DNA of 64,000 nucleotides from Lagopus muta (taxonomy: Eukaryota; Chordata; Aves; Galliformes; Phasianidae): positions 29,636,214 through 29,700,213 of the forward strand of contig NC_064433.1 of the NCBI RefSeq assembly GCF_023343835.1. The letters are read 5' to 3'. Below, in pieces: positions 1 through 12,900 of this stretch. Made by a program: the position numbers and the translations under genes. Position 1 is the stretch's first letter; every line of letters starts with the position of its first letter. Below the pieces are notes generated by a model that searched no databases, had not been told where the DNA came from, and saw only the letters and a list, made by a program, of their open reading frames with translations.

Positions 1-236
1 ACCACAGTTGTAGGATGTGGAAAGGTGCCAAACATCGCTGCTAATAGCAGATGGTGACAAGAGGGCCTGGGACAACAAAAGCAATCAGTTGTGTAGTGGG
101 CTGTGCAGTGGGACAGCTACTGATCCTGTGAGCATTTGTGTGAAAGGCTGAGGATCATGTTCCTCTTCTGATTCTTTGAACAGTCTCTACGTTGAGGATT
201 AATGTATTCTCTTCTAATTTATTTTTTTTCTTCTAG

Positions 237-299
237 GTCTTACTAGAAGTAATAACAGGTTTGCCACCAGTAGATGAAAACCGGGAGCCACAGTTACTG
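237..299 (+). CDS. IRAK4: IRAK4 exon (third from last)
   Basis: The acceptor is TTCTTCTAG at 228-236 and the donor GT is at 300-301. The exon holds 21 codons, starting [16 protein letters not shown] and ending in QLL; this is the alpha-helical C-lobe of the kinase after the activation segment. Confidence 0.94.
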
Positions 300-1793
300 G
301 TATTTTTATTTTTCTGCTTTCTTCCTCCCTCCAGGATCATTTCATATAAAATAGTCGTCAGTTAACAGGTGGTGAGACAAGCAAATTACATCTCTTAATG
401 AATAGTTATGTAAATTTTCTCTTAGCTGATAGGAAAGTGTCCAGTGCCCACGGTCATCTCCTTCCAATCTGTATTGTATTTCTCCTTGTTCTGATACTGT
501 TTCTTGTTGCAATGCTATTTTGCTTTACCAGCATACCCTTGTTTTACCAGATACCCTGATAGTTCCTCTTTCACCAGAACATTTGAAAGTATTCATCTCA
601 GTTGATTCTTCATGCTTCTTACTAGCCCTGCATCATTTTCCATCCTCTTCAACTTGCCTAGTTATTTGCAAGTACCTTGGTTTTTGGCCCTAGGGAAGTT
701 GGAAATGTAAGGGCTATTTGGGGATGTTTTGGTTTTAATATTCAATTAGAAATTCAGCCTGCTAATTTGGAAACTCTATCTCTGAGCTTACTCTTTCCAA
801 TTAAAAATTTTATAAACTTTCTCTTAATTTAGCCTTTCATTTAGTTTAAATTTCAAGTTGCTTAATCCAGGATTTTCCATATAGAGACTTAGTTGTTTAC
901 TAGGTATGAAACAGCACTGAGTTTTGGTTTGGTTTTGTTCCACACCATTGGATAGCTGATCACCCTCTTACACATACACAGCTTTAGGAATACGTGTGTA
1001 CTATTAATAGAGTACTTTCTCTAAGCTGTATCTTCTGGAGTGGCATAATATTTATCCTTCTAAACTGTGATGACCTTGGAGAACTCAAATCCTCATTAGA
1101 TACAATCCTTGAGCTTTTCTCTTTCCTTCTTTCTTTATCTTCTTTTTAAAAGCAGGCTTCTTTTTTTTTCACAAGATAGACTTTATACTCCATTTTAGAT
1201 TCTGATTTGATTGGTACCCATTTATTCTAATGTCCTTTTGGGAGCACAGGGAGTGGGCAGTGTGAGACAATATGGCATCCTTAGCTTCAAAAACTGACAA
1301 GTTTTTATTACACACTATAGTCTTGTAAGTTGTTTTGGTAGATACTGATGAATAATTCTGCTACCCAACCACTGTAATTCTTTGTCTAGAAAAGCGATAG
1401 AGAAAAATGAAGAGAAGTGAAAAGCAAGTTGTGAAAGTGTTTGTGTGGAATCTATGATCTTCAGATGCTTATGGTATTCTCTGCTCATTGGTTGCAATTC
1501 TCTTGTAGTTAAGTATCAAGGATGAAATTGAGGATGAGGAGGCGGCAATAGAGGATTATGTTGATGTAAAGATGAGTGACTGGGATGCAGCTTCAGTTCA
1601 TAAGATGTATTCACTTGCTGATCAGTGTCTGAATGAGAAAAAAAACAGGAGGCCAAACATTCAGATGGTATGTAGCCTGTCAGATTGAAGGCTTATTTTT
1701 AGCCATTGGTGTTTGTAGTTATGGTATCAGTTACTTGTACTTCTCGCTGTTCTCTTGCAGGTCCAGCAGTATTTACAAGAGATAAAAACGTGA
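237..1793 (+). CDS. IRAK4: IRAK4, interleukin-1 receptor-associated kinase 4 (3' part, last three coding exons)
   Basis: IRAK4 is the serine/threonine kinase of the Myddosome; it relays Toll-like and IL-1 receptor signals through MyD88 in the cytoplasm. Only the C-terminal kinase lobe lies in the window, in three exons: 237-299, 1509-1667 and 1761-1793, ending in TGA. Joined, they encode 84 residues, including [16 protein letters not shown] and [16 protein letters not shown], close to the end of human IRAK4 as I remember it. The translation ends [10 protein letters not shown]. All introns are GT-AG, and the exons are 63, 159 and 33 nt, so every boundary here is phase 0. The death domain and most of the kinase domain lie upstream of base 1. 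The identification is secure because the neighbour TWF1 is also the expected one. Confidence 0.96.
300..1508 (+). other. IRAK4: IRAK4 intron
   Basis: A T-rich intron of about 1.2 kb with a GT start and a TTGTAG end. I see no repeat element, RNA gene or convincing open frame in it. Confidence 0.85.
1509..1667 (+). CDS. IRAK4: IRAK4 exon (second from last)
   Basis: It encodes 53 codons from [11 protein letters not shown] to NRRPNIQM and has the donor ATG|GTATGT. The acidic [11 protein letters not shown] stretch and the [11 protein letters not shown] motif of kinase subdomain XI are typical of IRAK4. Confidence 0.96.
1761..1793 (+). CDS. IRAK4: IRAK4 terminal coding exon
   Basis: The acceptor is TTGCAG at 1755-1760. 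The exon codes for [10 protein letters not shown] and then TGA at 1791-1793. Confidence 0.95.
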   Translation, partial: VQQYLQEIKT

Positions 1794-3000
1794 CATGCAT
1801 TTCTGATACACCTGTTGTCTAAATGGAGTGCAGACCAGGAGCAAGTAGAGAATTGTATTAGCACTTACTGTGACATGATCAGCCTTTCTGCTTCCCAGAA
1901 CTTTCTGGTCCACATATGAGACATGCAGGTGGCTTGTCACCGCACTATTTTTTATTCTTTTATTTCTTTTTACTAACTGGGCACCTTTTCATACATCTAT
2001 AGCCACAGGACCTTCAACATGAGAAAGCCTTTTTTCTTTTCTTTTGGTATAAACAAACTGCCTTGCTGATACAGCCTCTAATAGGTTTTTAAGCACATTT
2101 CTGTATTACCATCTCTCTGACTTCTCCTTGCCACGTATCAAGTATCTTCAGCAAAGCAATGTGGTAGTAACAAGGTGGATGTTTTTCTGCTATTTTTTTT
2201 TTCTTGAGAAGACCTCCTAGACCTTTCTTTACTGAACACAAAAATGTTTAGTAGACGTAAATGGCACTTGTGTTATCTTGTTGGCAGAAGGCAATAGCAG
2301 TACCCACATTTAAACAAACTTAGCATTTTAGCTTGAGAGTTCATATTAGTGTGAACAAACCGGTGACACCCATGAATGTGACTGTTTTTTAGAAAGCCTT
2401 CTCAGGGTTTGTTTCATTCAAATAAGTGCTGCAGAACACCTGTTAGGTTTCAAGGTTTTGCAGGCAGAGCAATTACATCACAGTGCAAATGCAGAAATGT
2501 GTGGCCTTCTTCTGGTGAGCTCTGCTGGTGAACCTTTTAATCATTGTTCATAGGAAGACTTACAGTTACTTCTTTTATGTGTCAGGAGAAGAGTCCATGT
2601 GAGACATTGCAAATATTGATGGTTTATTTTGTTAAAGGAGTCAAATGTTAGGACTAATTCTGCATTCTCCTTAGTCAAATCGTTAAGCTCTTACATGTAT
2701 GTATATTAATGAAGTATAAAAATACACAAAATTACTGCAGAAAGCTTTTCGTGTTTGGGGGTTTTTGTTTTTGTTTGGGTGGTTTCTGTTTGTATGGCTT
2801 TATTTAAAGATTGACATATCAAAGCCGTTTCAAAATTGAATGAAGTGAATAAGATTCTAGATACTTTGGACCAGCAGACTACTGCTCAGCTACTCAGTGA
2901 GAGAGGTTGTTTTCACATAATGTATTTTCTGGACCTCAAATGCTGGAAGGAGAAAAAAAAAACTGCTGGAAATGAGAATAAAATCTGTTTAAGTAATTCT
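1794..3000 (+). other. IRAK4: IRAK4 3' untranslated region (end inferred)
   Basis: This AT-rich sequence follows the IRAK4 stop with no further coding exon. The first AATAAA on this strand is at 2977-2982 and is followed by T-rich sequence from about 3040, so cleavage near 3000 is likely. The end is inferred; transcripts could run further. Confidence 0.55.
2977..2982 (+). terminator. IRAK4: Candidate IRAK4 polyadenylation signal
   Basis: A canonical AATAAA, followed within 60-70 bases by a T-rich tract. It is the only such hexamer on the plus strand between the IRAK4 stop and the end of the converging TWF1 gene. Confidence 0.5.
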
Positions 3001-3841
3001 TTAAACAACTCTTCTTGCTGTTACTTGAAGGTTTCTTACTAGATTTTTTTTCTGTTTCTTACTGCTGAAGGGCTAAAATACATCCATGTTGTTGCCGATG
3101 TATATATATGAAGGGCAACAGTTCTCTCCTTGGCAATAGCCAGAGATGCTAGGAAGTGTGCTGTGGGTCACAGGGGTCTGCACAGCCACAAGTGGTTGGG
3201 ACATGAGCCAGTAGTGGCTGCTGAGGGACAGGTGACTGTGACAGACAGTGTGCAGGCAGTGCTGCTTCAGTGGAGCATTATGGTTTTGTGGGTTGCAGCT
3301 CATTAACTTTTTGAGAAAGATTCAAGGTCTTCATTGCTTGTTACACCTCTATCAGATTTATCTCTTCTTTGTCCAGTTTCTTTTGAGCCTACACAATTTT
3401 CATCAGCCACTGTATTTCTTATTTGTATGGAAATGTGAAGAATCATCTCATCTTTGTATTTGGGCTGAGTTGCCTTTTGGTCAGTGGATGAAACACAAAT
3501 AAGTCCGTGATATTCATGCTCACACAGCACTGAGCTTCCTCTTCTGTTGTTCCTGTTAGAAAAGTAGCTGGGTTGTTTTGTTTTCTTTTTTTTTTCGTAT
3601 TACCTTTGCATTAAAAGTCTTGTCTCGATTCCTAATTCAAAGAATCTGAAACTTTCCTTCTCTCACCACCCAATTGCCACATTGTGCACTTCCCCATGGG
3701 GATACGTCAAAAGAAAAAGCTAAAACACTGAATGTTCTCTGAGGGCAATAGAAAGATGAGAAGCAAACTACTGTTACTTATACATCATGATGTTCACCTC
3801 TAGATCTTTGTTAGAGACAAAACACAAAATGATTTAAACAC
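3001..3841. other. Intergenic spacer between convergent IRAK4 and TWF1
   Basis: A short spacer of about 0.8 kb between two genes meeting tail to tail. I see only short unsupported open frames on both strands and no repeat. Because it is so short, overlapping 3' ends are possible. Confidence 0.6.
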
Positions 3842-3858
3842 CAACTAAAGCATCAATC

Positions 3859-3864
3859 TTTATT
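3859..3864 (-). terminator. TWF1: Distal TWF1 polyadenylation signal
   Basis: TTTATT on the plus strand reads AATAAA on the minus strand. It lies about 2.9 kb past the TWF1 stop and sets a probable cleavage site near 3842. Confidence 0.6.
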
Positions 3865-4021
3865 TATAAAGTAGATTACAAAATAGATAATTTCAACACC
3901 TGAAGGTGTTTTTCATTGAATACACAGACACAGTAAATCAAAAGTTTCCTTTATCATTGTGTTTATCTGTATGATAGAGCAATTATTACTTTGATTAGTT
4001 TTACAAACCCCTGACAGGAGG

Positions 4022-4027
4022 TTTATT
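4022..4027 (-). terminator. TWF1: Proximal candidate TWF1 polyadenylation signal
   Basis: A second minus-strand AATAAA, about 160 bases before the distal one. It would give a slightly shorter 3'UTR. Confidence 0.35.
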
Positions 4028-4294
4028 AGATCAATTTCTCCCTACTTGGCAACATAAACATTTCAAAAATAATTACTTGTCACATTAATTAGCAGCTATT
4101 AAATAGCTTATGAATTAAGTGCAAGCAGCTGCATTGCTTTGGGGCATTTATGAAGGCCAACAACAATTCTGAATGGACACATTCAATTAAGAAATGACCA
4201 GAGTTTACAGAGTAACTTTTCTTAATGCCCTCACTTTGTGCTGGCTCTGACTATTCTTTAACAATAGCAGTGTTATGTGAGGCAACTATGCAGA

Positions 4295-4302
4295 TGTAAA
4301 CA
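4295..4302 (-). promoter_or_regulatory. miR-30 8mer seed match in TWF1 3'UTR
   Basis: The minus strand reads TGTTTACA, the full 8mer target for the miR-30 seed. A second, 7mer match (TGTTTAC) lies at 5362-5368. Mammalian TWF1 has been reported as a miR-30c target; that the bird sites are used is inference. Confidence 0.4.
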
Positions 4303-5361
4303 TGATAGATCTTTCTGTAAGAAAGATGCTTATTGCTTTGTCAGGAGAAAAGCTACAAGGGGCCAAGAGAGGCAGCTGGCAGTGCAAGACTTCATATAAT
4401 TTAAAGAGAACTGTTAGCAGGCTTTCTCTTTTATGGAAAAAGGAGAGGGGAATACACTCAGGACATCACTCTGCTGGCTGGCTGTACGACAGCATGAAAT
4501 ATTTTGAAGTAAGTAGAATAATTGTCTGCTTTGGGTTGAACTGTACAGCAGCTCATTAGAAACTCGTTCGTGTAATCACTTAACCAGCTCTGGCCATCCT
4601 CCAGATTAAGCTTTCTACTTCCTACCCTCGCTAACCCAGGGCAGGATTAAGGGATGAAAAAAACAACCCCACAACCTGCATATGACCATATCAGGCCAAA
4701 CTGTTCCTTATTCAAAATATTTCATGTTAAAAAGCTAAGCTCAAATGAGGGTAAAAATGTATGTGCACTTCTTATGGGTGAGATGCAGACAGGACTATTA
4801 AATTCAAACAAAAAGCCCTCTCAAAGTCATTTTTGAACTGCTACAGTCACATGTTTACCTTATTAAAAAAAAAAAAAAGGAATTTGGTGCTGGTAGGATT
4901 TAGATTTCAACTAGAAATAAATGTAGTTACAGTGTGCAAGCTGCAAACACATTAACGATGTTTAAAAACAATGATGCTTGTGTGACATGTCGTACACAAG
5001 AAGAAAAATTGCTCAGACCGCTCCTTGCCCTAAAGGGAAAGGGAAGAGGCAGAAAAGGAACAGCAGCTGAGGGTGGAAGATGAGCTGAGGATCATCAGGA
5101 GCTACTGAATTGGGCTGATGTAGTGTGTAAGATTACATGAAAAAGCTGAGGTGTCAGATCTCTACTGCATATAGAAAAAAAAAACCACCATAAAACCAGC
5201 AAGTATTGCAACCTTCATATTGCACAGTGCAATTTCAAATGTCACAAGTTAGTATCACCAAGCGATGTAATAGCGTGAGATAAAAATTGTTTTCATCAGG
5301 AACTAGTAGCGTTTAACCCTTATTTCCTTACAGAACTATTCTAAGATCTTCCTTCCTTTAG

Positions 5362-5368
5362 GTAAACA
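5362..5368 (-). promoter_or_regulatory. Second miR-30 seed match (7mer) in TWF1 3'UTR
   Basis: The minus strand reads TGTTTAC, complementary to miR-30 positions 2-8 but without the flanking A. It is the weaker of two sites in the same UTR. Confidence 0.3.
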
Positions 5369-6680
5369 AATGATTCAGATATCTAAGTGTGCAGCCAACA
5401 CCTATATGCAGTGATCCAAGACTTGCAACTCTCATTAGTTTTAAAAAATAATCAAAAATACAAAGCTCAATACAAGACACTAAGAAGCAAGTCCCCACTG
5501 GGGAACATAATCTATCCTTTAGAACTTGCCTCATCACACAATTTTAAAATGTTTAAGGTCATTTGACTTCTACATCTATTTCTTCTTTACCCTCCTTGTT
5601 AAAATCACCTATTTTTTTCCTCTTCCTAATAAACAGATGACTCACGGTTCGATGCAGTTCAACTATCCTGGCTGATTTCAGTGTTTAGATGAGAAGCAGA
5701 AAAAATAGACAAATTCCACAAAATGCTACCCAGGTGCAAAGACCTAGTTGGATTTTGCTTAAGATTTAATTTACTATGAAAGTTCAAACAATAACCTGAA
5801 AGTTCAAGTTGCAGTTGATAATGCAATGACACCAGGATCTCAATAAGTCAGCATTACGAAGCAAGTCTATTTCCATTTTCACTGAATTTGCAGTTTTAGA
5901 TCCAAGTGCACAGAAAATCAATGATTTGGAAGAAAACTTAAGCTTATTGCTTTGAAAGCAGCTCCATAATTTACTGAGTTTAGTGACTGCATATTTTATC
6001 ACATTAGACTTGGTCATTCAGTAATATATAAGGCTGATGAGTGGTATTTAAGTCTGGAAAAGCTGTAGTGGTTTCGTGTCAGATTTCTTTAAGAGACAAG
6101 CCCATGAAATTAGTTGTAAATTTGAAATGACCACCTTTTGCACAGGAAAAAATAAAAATAATCTATTCCTGAACAAGTACTTGCATTAACTAACAGATAA
6201 TGGACTTTAATCTTTGTAGTATAAAAACCCAAACCCAACAATCCATCACATCAAAAAACAGAAGAAAACATTCTGTTGCATTACTGTCCATGAAAGTTAC
6301 CAGGTAAAATAAAGATTTATCTGGGACAATGGCAGCTTCAACTCTTCATACAAGTGAAATCTTGCAGATTTCAGTAGGCTACTCGTACAAATACAGGTTC
6401 ATTATCTACACATACAGCTGCTACTTACCCACAGAAAATGTGGGCTTAATAGTCTTGTCTGTGAAGTTTATGATCACGTGTATTGCTATTAAATAATGGA
6501 TTCTAATTTAAAACAAGAGAGTACTAGCTTAGTTTTCTACCTTTAAAATAATTAACACTTCCAGGTGTTGTAAAATATGGTCAACAAATATAACTGTGTA
6601 ACAACACAGGAAGTACTGAGTTCAGAAGAGGGGAGAGTAGAAAGAATATTTTTAACATTTTTTTCTCTAGCATCTATAAA

Positions 6681-6687
6681 TGGAATG
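6681..6687 (-). promoter_or_regulatory. miR-1/miR-206 seed match in TWF1 3'UTR
   Basis: The minus strand reads CATTCCA, a 7mer-A1 match to the miR-1/206 seed, about 80 nt past the stop codon. Twinfilin-1 has been reported as a miR-1 target in mammalian heart; conservation of the site was not tested. Confidence 0.3.
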
Positions 6688-6764
6688 GTGTCAGTTCATT
6701 GGCAAAAGTCAGGATTTCATTTTTTCTTACTGTAAAACCCTATAATTAATGCAAACAACAGTTT

Positions 6765-6935
6765 CTAATCACTGGGTGTTTCAGTCTCTGCTGGGCCTCT
6801 GATGAGTCTTCGTATTCCTCTCTTCCCTGCAGGACCTTTTGGTTTAGCAAAACTTTGCTTATGTGCATGTTGTTTTGGATGAACCTCTTCATAAAGGAAG
6901 TCAGCAGTTAACTCATCACCATTATCTATTTCAAT
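6765..6935 (-). CDS. TWF1: TWF1 exon 9 with stop
   Basis: 171 nt. It opens [17 protein letters not shown], includes the tail [18 protein letters not shown] and ends ETPSD then TAG (6767-6765). Confidence 0.98.
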   Translation of the reverse strand: MEIDNGDELTADFLYEEVHPKQHAHKQSFAKPKGPAGKRGIRRLIRGPAETETPSD

Positions 6936-9900
6936 CTGAAAAAAAAAAATAGTTACATTCATCTTAAAGATGTATTTAATAAAATGCAGAAATTCTGCTG
7001 AAGCTGTAAATGCTATATTAAAACCAATACGTGCAATAATAGTCAGAGTCCAGCATGATGTTCTCTACCTTGTGCCTAAGCACCTCACCTCCTCTTGAAT
7101 AGCTTTTCTTATACTCTAACCAGTATCGAGTTAAGTGCATTGATTTAATTAGTTCTTCTTTCAATAAAAGCAGAAATGCATACACCAAGTAACTTCTCCT
7201 GCCTCAAGCTTTAGCACAGTGTACATAATAATAAATAAGAGTACACATTCCATGTAAAAGCAAGTGCTTATTAGTCCTTTGTTAGAAATTTCCTTTATAA
7301 TAAAAGAGAGCAGCATGTGATCTTTCAGAACTGGTAATTTCTTTTATTTCTTCTCCCTTCGAAAGCAAAAACAAATAGTTCCAATGTGATCTTCACACTT
7401 TCAGAATTTTTTTTCCACTATAAAGTGCATTAAAAAATTGTAAAAGCAATGTGCATATATGTTGCTGTCTCTTGAGAACAAAAGGGAGAGTACAAACAAC
7501 TCACACAATTAGTGGAGTACTGCAACTCAGCAAGTATTCAAGCCAGAGAAAAGATAGAACAAATTTAATTAACAAAGAGCCTGAGATTTTTCTTTGTTTG
7601 TTTTGTTTTAAGTGGAAGAATGTAAACCTGAAGAAAACACTGTTTTGAAGCCAAGGCCCAGTTTTTAATTACACAAATTCAGGGTTCAGACAAATGCTTT
7701 GGCACTGCACGTGAGTATTCAGCATTTCACGGCCCCCTAACTATAGCACTTGCCAGCCACTGTATTGCCATTGAAGTACATGCCTCAGAAAGAGGTCTAC
7801 AGGAATTTCAAGCACCATGTGGTACATTTGTCTCATTCTAACGAAGAAATTTGTGAGGAATGATATATAAAACCATGCAGCAATTGTATGTACTCAAGCT
7901 ACATCATCACGGTAATAACTTCTTTCAGGTAGACAATAATCAGAAACCAAACCTCACAATTATTCTGAACTTAGAAGAGAAATATTAATAGGTCACATGT
8001 TTCACATTTACATGGACCGTTATTGTGGTCTCTGCTCTAGAAGTGAGAAGCCACTTGTTCTTTATGCACAGTAGTATAATCTTTGCAACTGGAAAGACCA
8101 GCATTCTCCTAAGTCCTTAATTACCTATCAAAGACTCCTAAGAGTCAGTTTAAGTTCCAGAACTGCTGCTTCCTTTTTCCTTCATTTTGAAAATCATTAC
8201 GAAACCTTGGCCTTAAAGGAATTCAGAGTTCAGCAATAACATGCCGTGATCTGAAGAACAACAGGCCTTTTAGTAAGAAATCATGTTACTTCTAAATAGT
8301 CCTTCAGAGTACTTTCAAAGACCTTCTTGCACGAGAACAGGTTTACTAAGACTACGTAGAAACTATGAACCTTATTTAATAAGTATTTCTTGTTCAGAAC
8401 AAGCTCTTAAATAGGTCTTTAACAGCCATACAGCACCTTTCATTGTTTACAGAAAGTGGTGGCAGAAACAATTATGGTTAGATATTAAAAAAGGAATTGA
8501 GGGATGGAGTATTCCCAGTGTACTCACCTTTCGAATTATTTGCATCCACAATTGTCTTTCTACAATTTCTAGAAGTGGACTTTTGCAACTAGAGTATAGC
8601 ATTCGCTCCCGTATACTACAGGTGTACCCTGGCATGGAGTAAATGAAAACTGCAGGAAAAAAAAAGCAGAACAAAAATAATCCTTATCAAAACCTGTATC
8701 ACAGAATCATTTACAGCAGAAAGACTTTGCGAATCAACTTTACAGTATGAAAGCTAAAACACCCAGAAGGTGGTTTTGTGCATTTTACTTCAGTAAGTGT
8801 TTCATTCCTAAAAGGAAGTATCTTTATTTTTTCACATGGCTACTGATCTATGTGTTGCTTATAATCAAAAGGAATAGTTCACTACTTTCTAAATATAAAG
8901 ACTCTTCAGAAATCAGTCTGGCAACCAAGTGACTTTGAAATTTATGAATACAATGAGAGGTCAGACACTCCAAGTTATCTACTTTTATGATGCGTCTTTC
9001 TCTGCCTCAAGGTTATGGAAGTATTTGAAACAAACCAACAACATTTCATGTTGGGAAATTTTCCCATACCTATGGATTCCAAATAGTCTCCTTCGTGAGT
9101 ATGCTTATACAGGAAAAAGTGGTAACGTGCAGCATCCTTTGGAATTCTTTTTGGCAAGTCCTTAAGTTCAGTATGAAGTGTGTTGGCTAGAATAATAGTT
9201 TCGTTTTTCATATCAATTTCCTGTTAATGAAGAAAAATGGCATACAGTTAATACACAGAAAACAAGAGAGAGAATATGACAGGGTAGGAAAAAAAGATTT
9301 CAAGTACAGAATGGTAACTTATCAGTATATGGCATCAACACACACTGTTTGGTGTGCAAGTATTTAGTACCTATTATTAAAAATAATCTGAAGTATCTTA
9401 TACTTGCCAGCTGCACGTAATTGAGTTCCTTATTTCTCAATTTCTCCAGAGCCTGAATAGCTTCCTTAGCAATAGGGAACGCTACTCCTTGCAGAGTTTG
9501 ATGCTTAGTATCTACACCAACATCCGTTTGTACCTGGAACACAAGCCAATGAAAATATGAACAGAAACCTTTGCAGGCATTCATTTGGTTTCTGAGAATG
9601 CATTGCATGTGGTTACATACACAGCTGTCAGCAGCTATTCCAAGAATATGCTACACCAAACCATCAATCCCCTTATACAAACAACTTGTTGTTTTGTTTT
9701 TAATTAACAGGTCACATTTGCTTGCTTACCTGAAAACAGTTTCATATATGAAGCAGCAGAACCCATGGAATTACAAGAGAGAACTGCCTAAGTGTCAGGG
9801 AAGATCTAGCTAAACTGTAGTACAAACATAGAATAAGCCAGGAGCAAAGAGTCTGATTTTCCTGTGTTGCACTGTACTTCTGAACTCACAGTGTTGTTCC

Positions 9901-12900
9901 TGAACTTTATTGTGATATGTTTTAGACAAGAATAGGAAAATGTGATTATAGGAAGCCAACATTCTGGGAAGAATGGAGAAAAAACCATGTCTTAGAGAGA
10001 CTGATCTTCTTGAAGGAAAAAAAAGAAGCATCTTCCCTCCCTCCCTTCCACTTCAGCATCCTCCTTCAAAAAGCCTATCCAAAAGAAAGCAAACAGATAA
10101 ACAAGCAGAGCTTTGATTTTTGACTTCTAGGTTTAACACAGAGTGCAGAAACCTATGGTAACTGCAAGCTAGACAGTTGTTCATAATCTAGTTATCTTAG
10201 ACACAAAAACTATTTGAGATAAAAGGACAGTTGTTTTAAAGATGCTTCTCAAGAATTTGTGTGGCATATCTTCACATTCATGCACAATTTCTCTGAAAAT
10301 GAGCTCTGGCCTCCAGCATTGCCAAACCTCATCTTTTTGTGCAAGTATTAGCTTCTGAATGTACTGACTTCCTTTTACAATTTTACAAACACGCGTAACA
10401 TTGGTGATGAGGCAGTTAAGAAGACAGAAAAGCATACAAAATAGAAAGTGGGGGTTTTAGATCTATCAGCTGAAAGATGTTCAGATAGTGAAATATTCAA
10501 CAGTGATGAAAATAATGAAAAACAAAGATACTTGGGGCAATGTACTTCATATTTTAAAGGACAGCTTCTCAGCATCAGGGAAGAAGAATGTGAAATCAGG
10601 TAGGCAGAAGAGTTTACTTTTGTATTAAGTTTAGTAAATTTCCTAACACAATCGTATGACAAATATTTGCAAAATATATATATCTGCATAAAATCTGACT
10701 AATAAATGTTATTAAATTGGCATCACAGAACAAAATGTAGTAAAAAATTAAAAACTAGAAAAGCCAGCTACAAAGTCTGGGGACAAGAAGAAAATAACCC
10801 AGCATAACACTAGATTTAGGAGAAGGAACCAAATCTACTTGTCCATAAGATAACATATATAAGTCCACTAAAGCTAAACAGAACATCCAAGTCACTTGCA
10901 AAGACCTAAATCATACCATCACATTTGTTAGTGATGGCTGCCAAGGAGATAATAAAGTAGCAGATGGAATTTGATGTGGGTACATGTAAAACATTATATG
11001 CAAGAGGAAAAATACCTTTCTTCTACCTGCGTGGTGATGAACTAGCTACTGACATTCAGGTCACACAAAATATTTATGTGTTTATTTATTAATATTTATG
11101 TATTTATTTATAACCCAGTGGTTACTTTAGGCAAAAATCAACCAAGCAATCAAGGCACCACCCACCAACAAATGAAATGTTAGAAGTCGTTAAGAGTACA
11201 GAATACATCATTACACAGTTCAGCTATCAGTAACATGCCTGTATCTTGAATACCACATGCAGTTCTGATTTCTCCACCCCTCCTTTTCATAAATTTTATA
11301 GAAGAAGTGGAAAAACTGCAGAGAAAAGCAGAAGGGTCAGAAGTGTGCCATGCCTACTTCAGGAGGAAAAAGTATGCAGATGAGGACTTTTCAGCCCAGA
11401 AGAGAGAACTGGTAAGGAATGCAGAGGTCTTGTGGATATAGTGGAGAGTAAGGGGAAAAAAGTGAGGAATGGCTTTTCTCTGCCTTCCCCATGCTATCTG
11501 TCAGGGTATGAGCTCATAGATAGCAGGCAGCAGTGCTTTACGTAGTACTTTGCCAAGCTGTAATAACACTGCTATAGGATCTGTGGCCAACAAAACTTTA
11601 TGAGGATTTAGAACAACGACAGGACTGTGTATGATGGATGGAAAAAAAAAAAGCATATAGTAAAACATCATATGTTACTTTGGAAGAGTCCTATCTGCAA
11701 AGGCTGAGGCAATGAGAGAATTGCAGGGGTTGGAAGGGACCACAAGAGATCATCGAGTCCAGACCCCAAAGAATATTCAAAGGAATTATCACGCCCTTCT
11801 TATCTTGCTCTTACACCCCTCCCAGATTCCTGCTGTTGCTCACTCAGTGTCTTGGCAGCAGTAAGGTAAACCTTTGATCTGATTAATTCAAATATTTCTT
11901 AGGTAATTATGAAAGAACATAACATGTAGAAAATTCATTTTTTTATTTTTAATCATAGAATTGCTCAGCTTGCAAAAGACCTTCAAGACTGTCAAAAGTC
12001 CAACCTCAACCTGACCACACTACCCTAACTCTAACAACCCTCTGCTAAATCATGTCCCTGAGCACCACATCCAAACAGTTTTTAAACACATACATTCCCT
12101 TAATATCAGAAAGCTTTTTGTTTGTGGAAGCTAAAGCATGAAAGTTAATGAAATACTGCTCCACTGAGCCTAACCACAGGTTTCATACTGGCAGAAATAA
12201 CAAAGATATAAATGACACAACTTAACATACTTCAGGATTTTCCAAATGAAGCCAAAAAGGCACCAACATACAGTTAATGCATCCTTGAGAAGTACTGCTA
12301 TTGCTGCTGAATCATAGAATCAGTATGGTTGAAAAACACCACTGAGATCATCAAGTCCAACCATCAACCTGAAGTTTCATTACAGAACATGAACTATTAG
12401 TCAGCGTGAATTGGCTGTTACACAACATGCTCATAGGGCATAAAAGACAACACTAATATCAGAAGTAAGTGGTCACTGATACCATGGAAGTTCTACATTT
12501 TTTAGTGTTTGTTTTGTTTTGGTTTGTTTTTTTGTTGTTGTTTTTCCTAAAGCTAACCAACTAAAATGAAGTGTTTGGTAACGATGAGCGTATTTCTACA
12601 TTGAATTAATCAAAAATAGATCTGGAAAGCAAAGACATCAAAGAAATAAATGTTAAAAAAAACAACACTGTTACAGCAAAAGCATACTAGGGAGTGAAAG
12701 TTTTAGGGAAGATAAAGAGCTGTGTTTAACATGATAGTTTGCTGGCATCCAGTGGGAAAAACATGCCACATTTCAAACATGTGAACAATGGCTGTAAAAT
12801 AAGGCTGAAGAGCTCATAAGATGAACACAAGATCTATTAAGACATGTCTGAATGCAAACAGAGGTTAAATGATGGAAAAATTTGAGAAGAGAATCCTCTG

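Larger units (their letters stand above)
3842..6764 (-). other. TWF1: TWF1 3' untranslated region
   Basis: This is continuous sequence from the TWF1 stop codon to the distal AATAAA, with no splice signals or repeats that I recognise. It is AT-rich and contains seed matches to miR-30 and miR-1/206 (listed separately). Small open frames here do not look coding. Confidence 0.7.
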
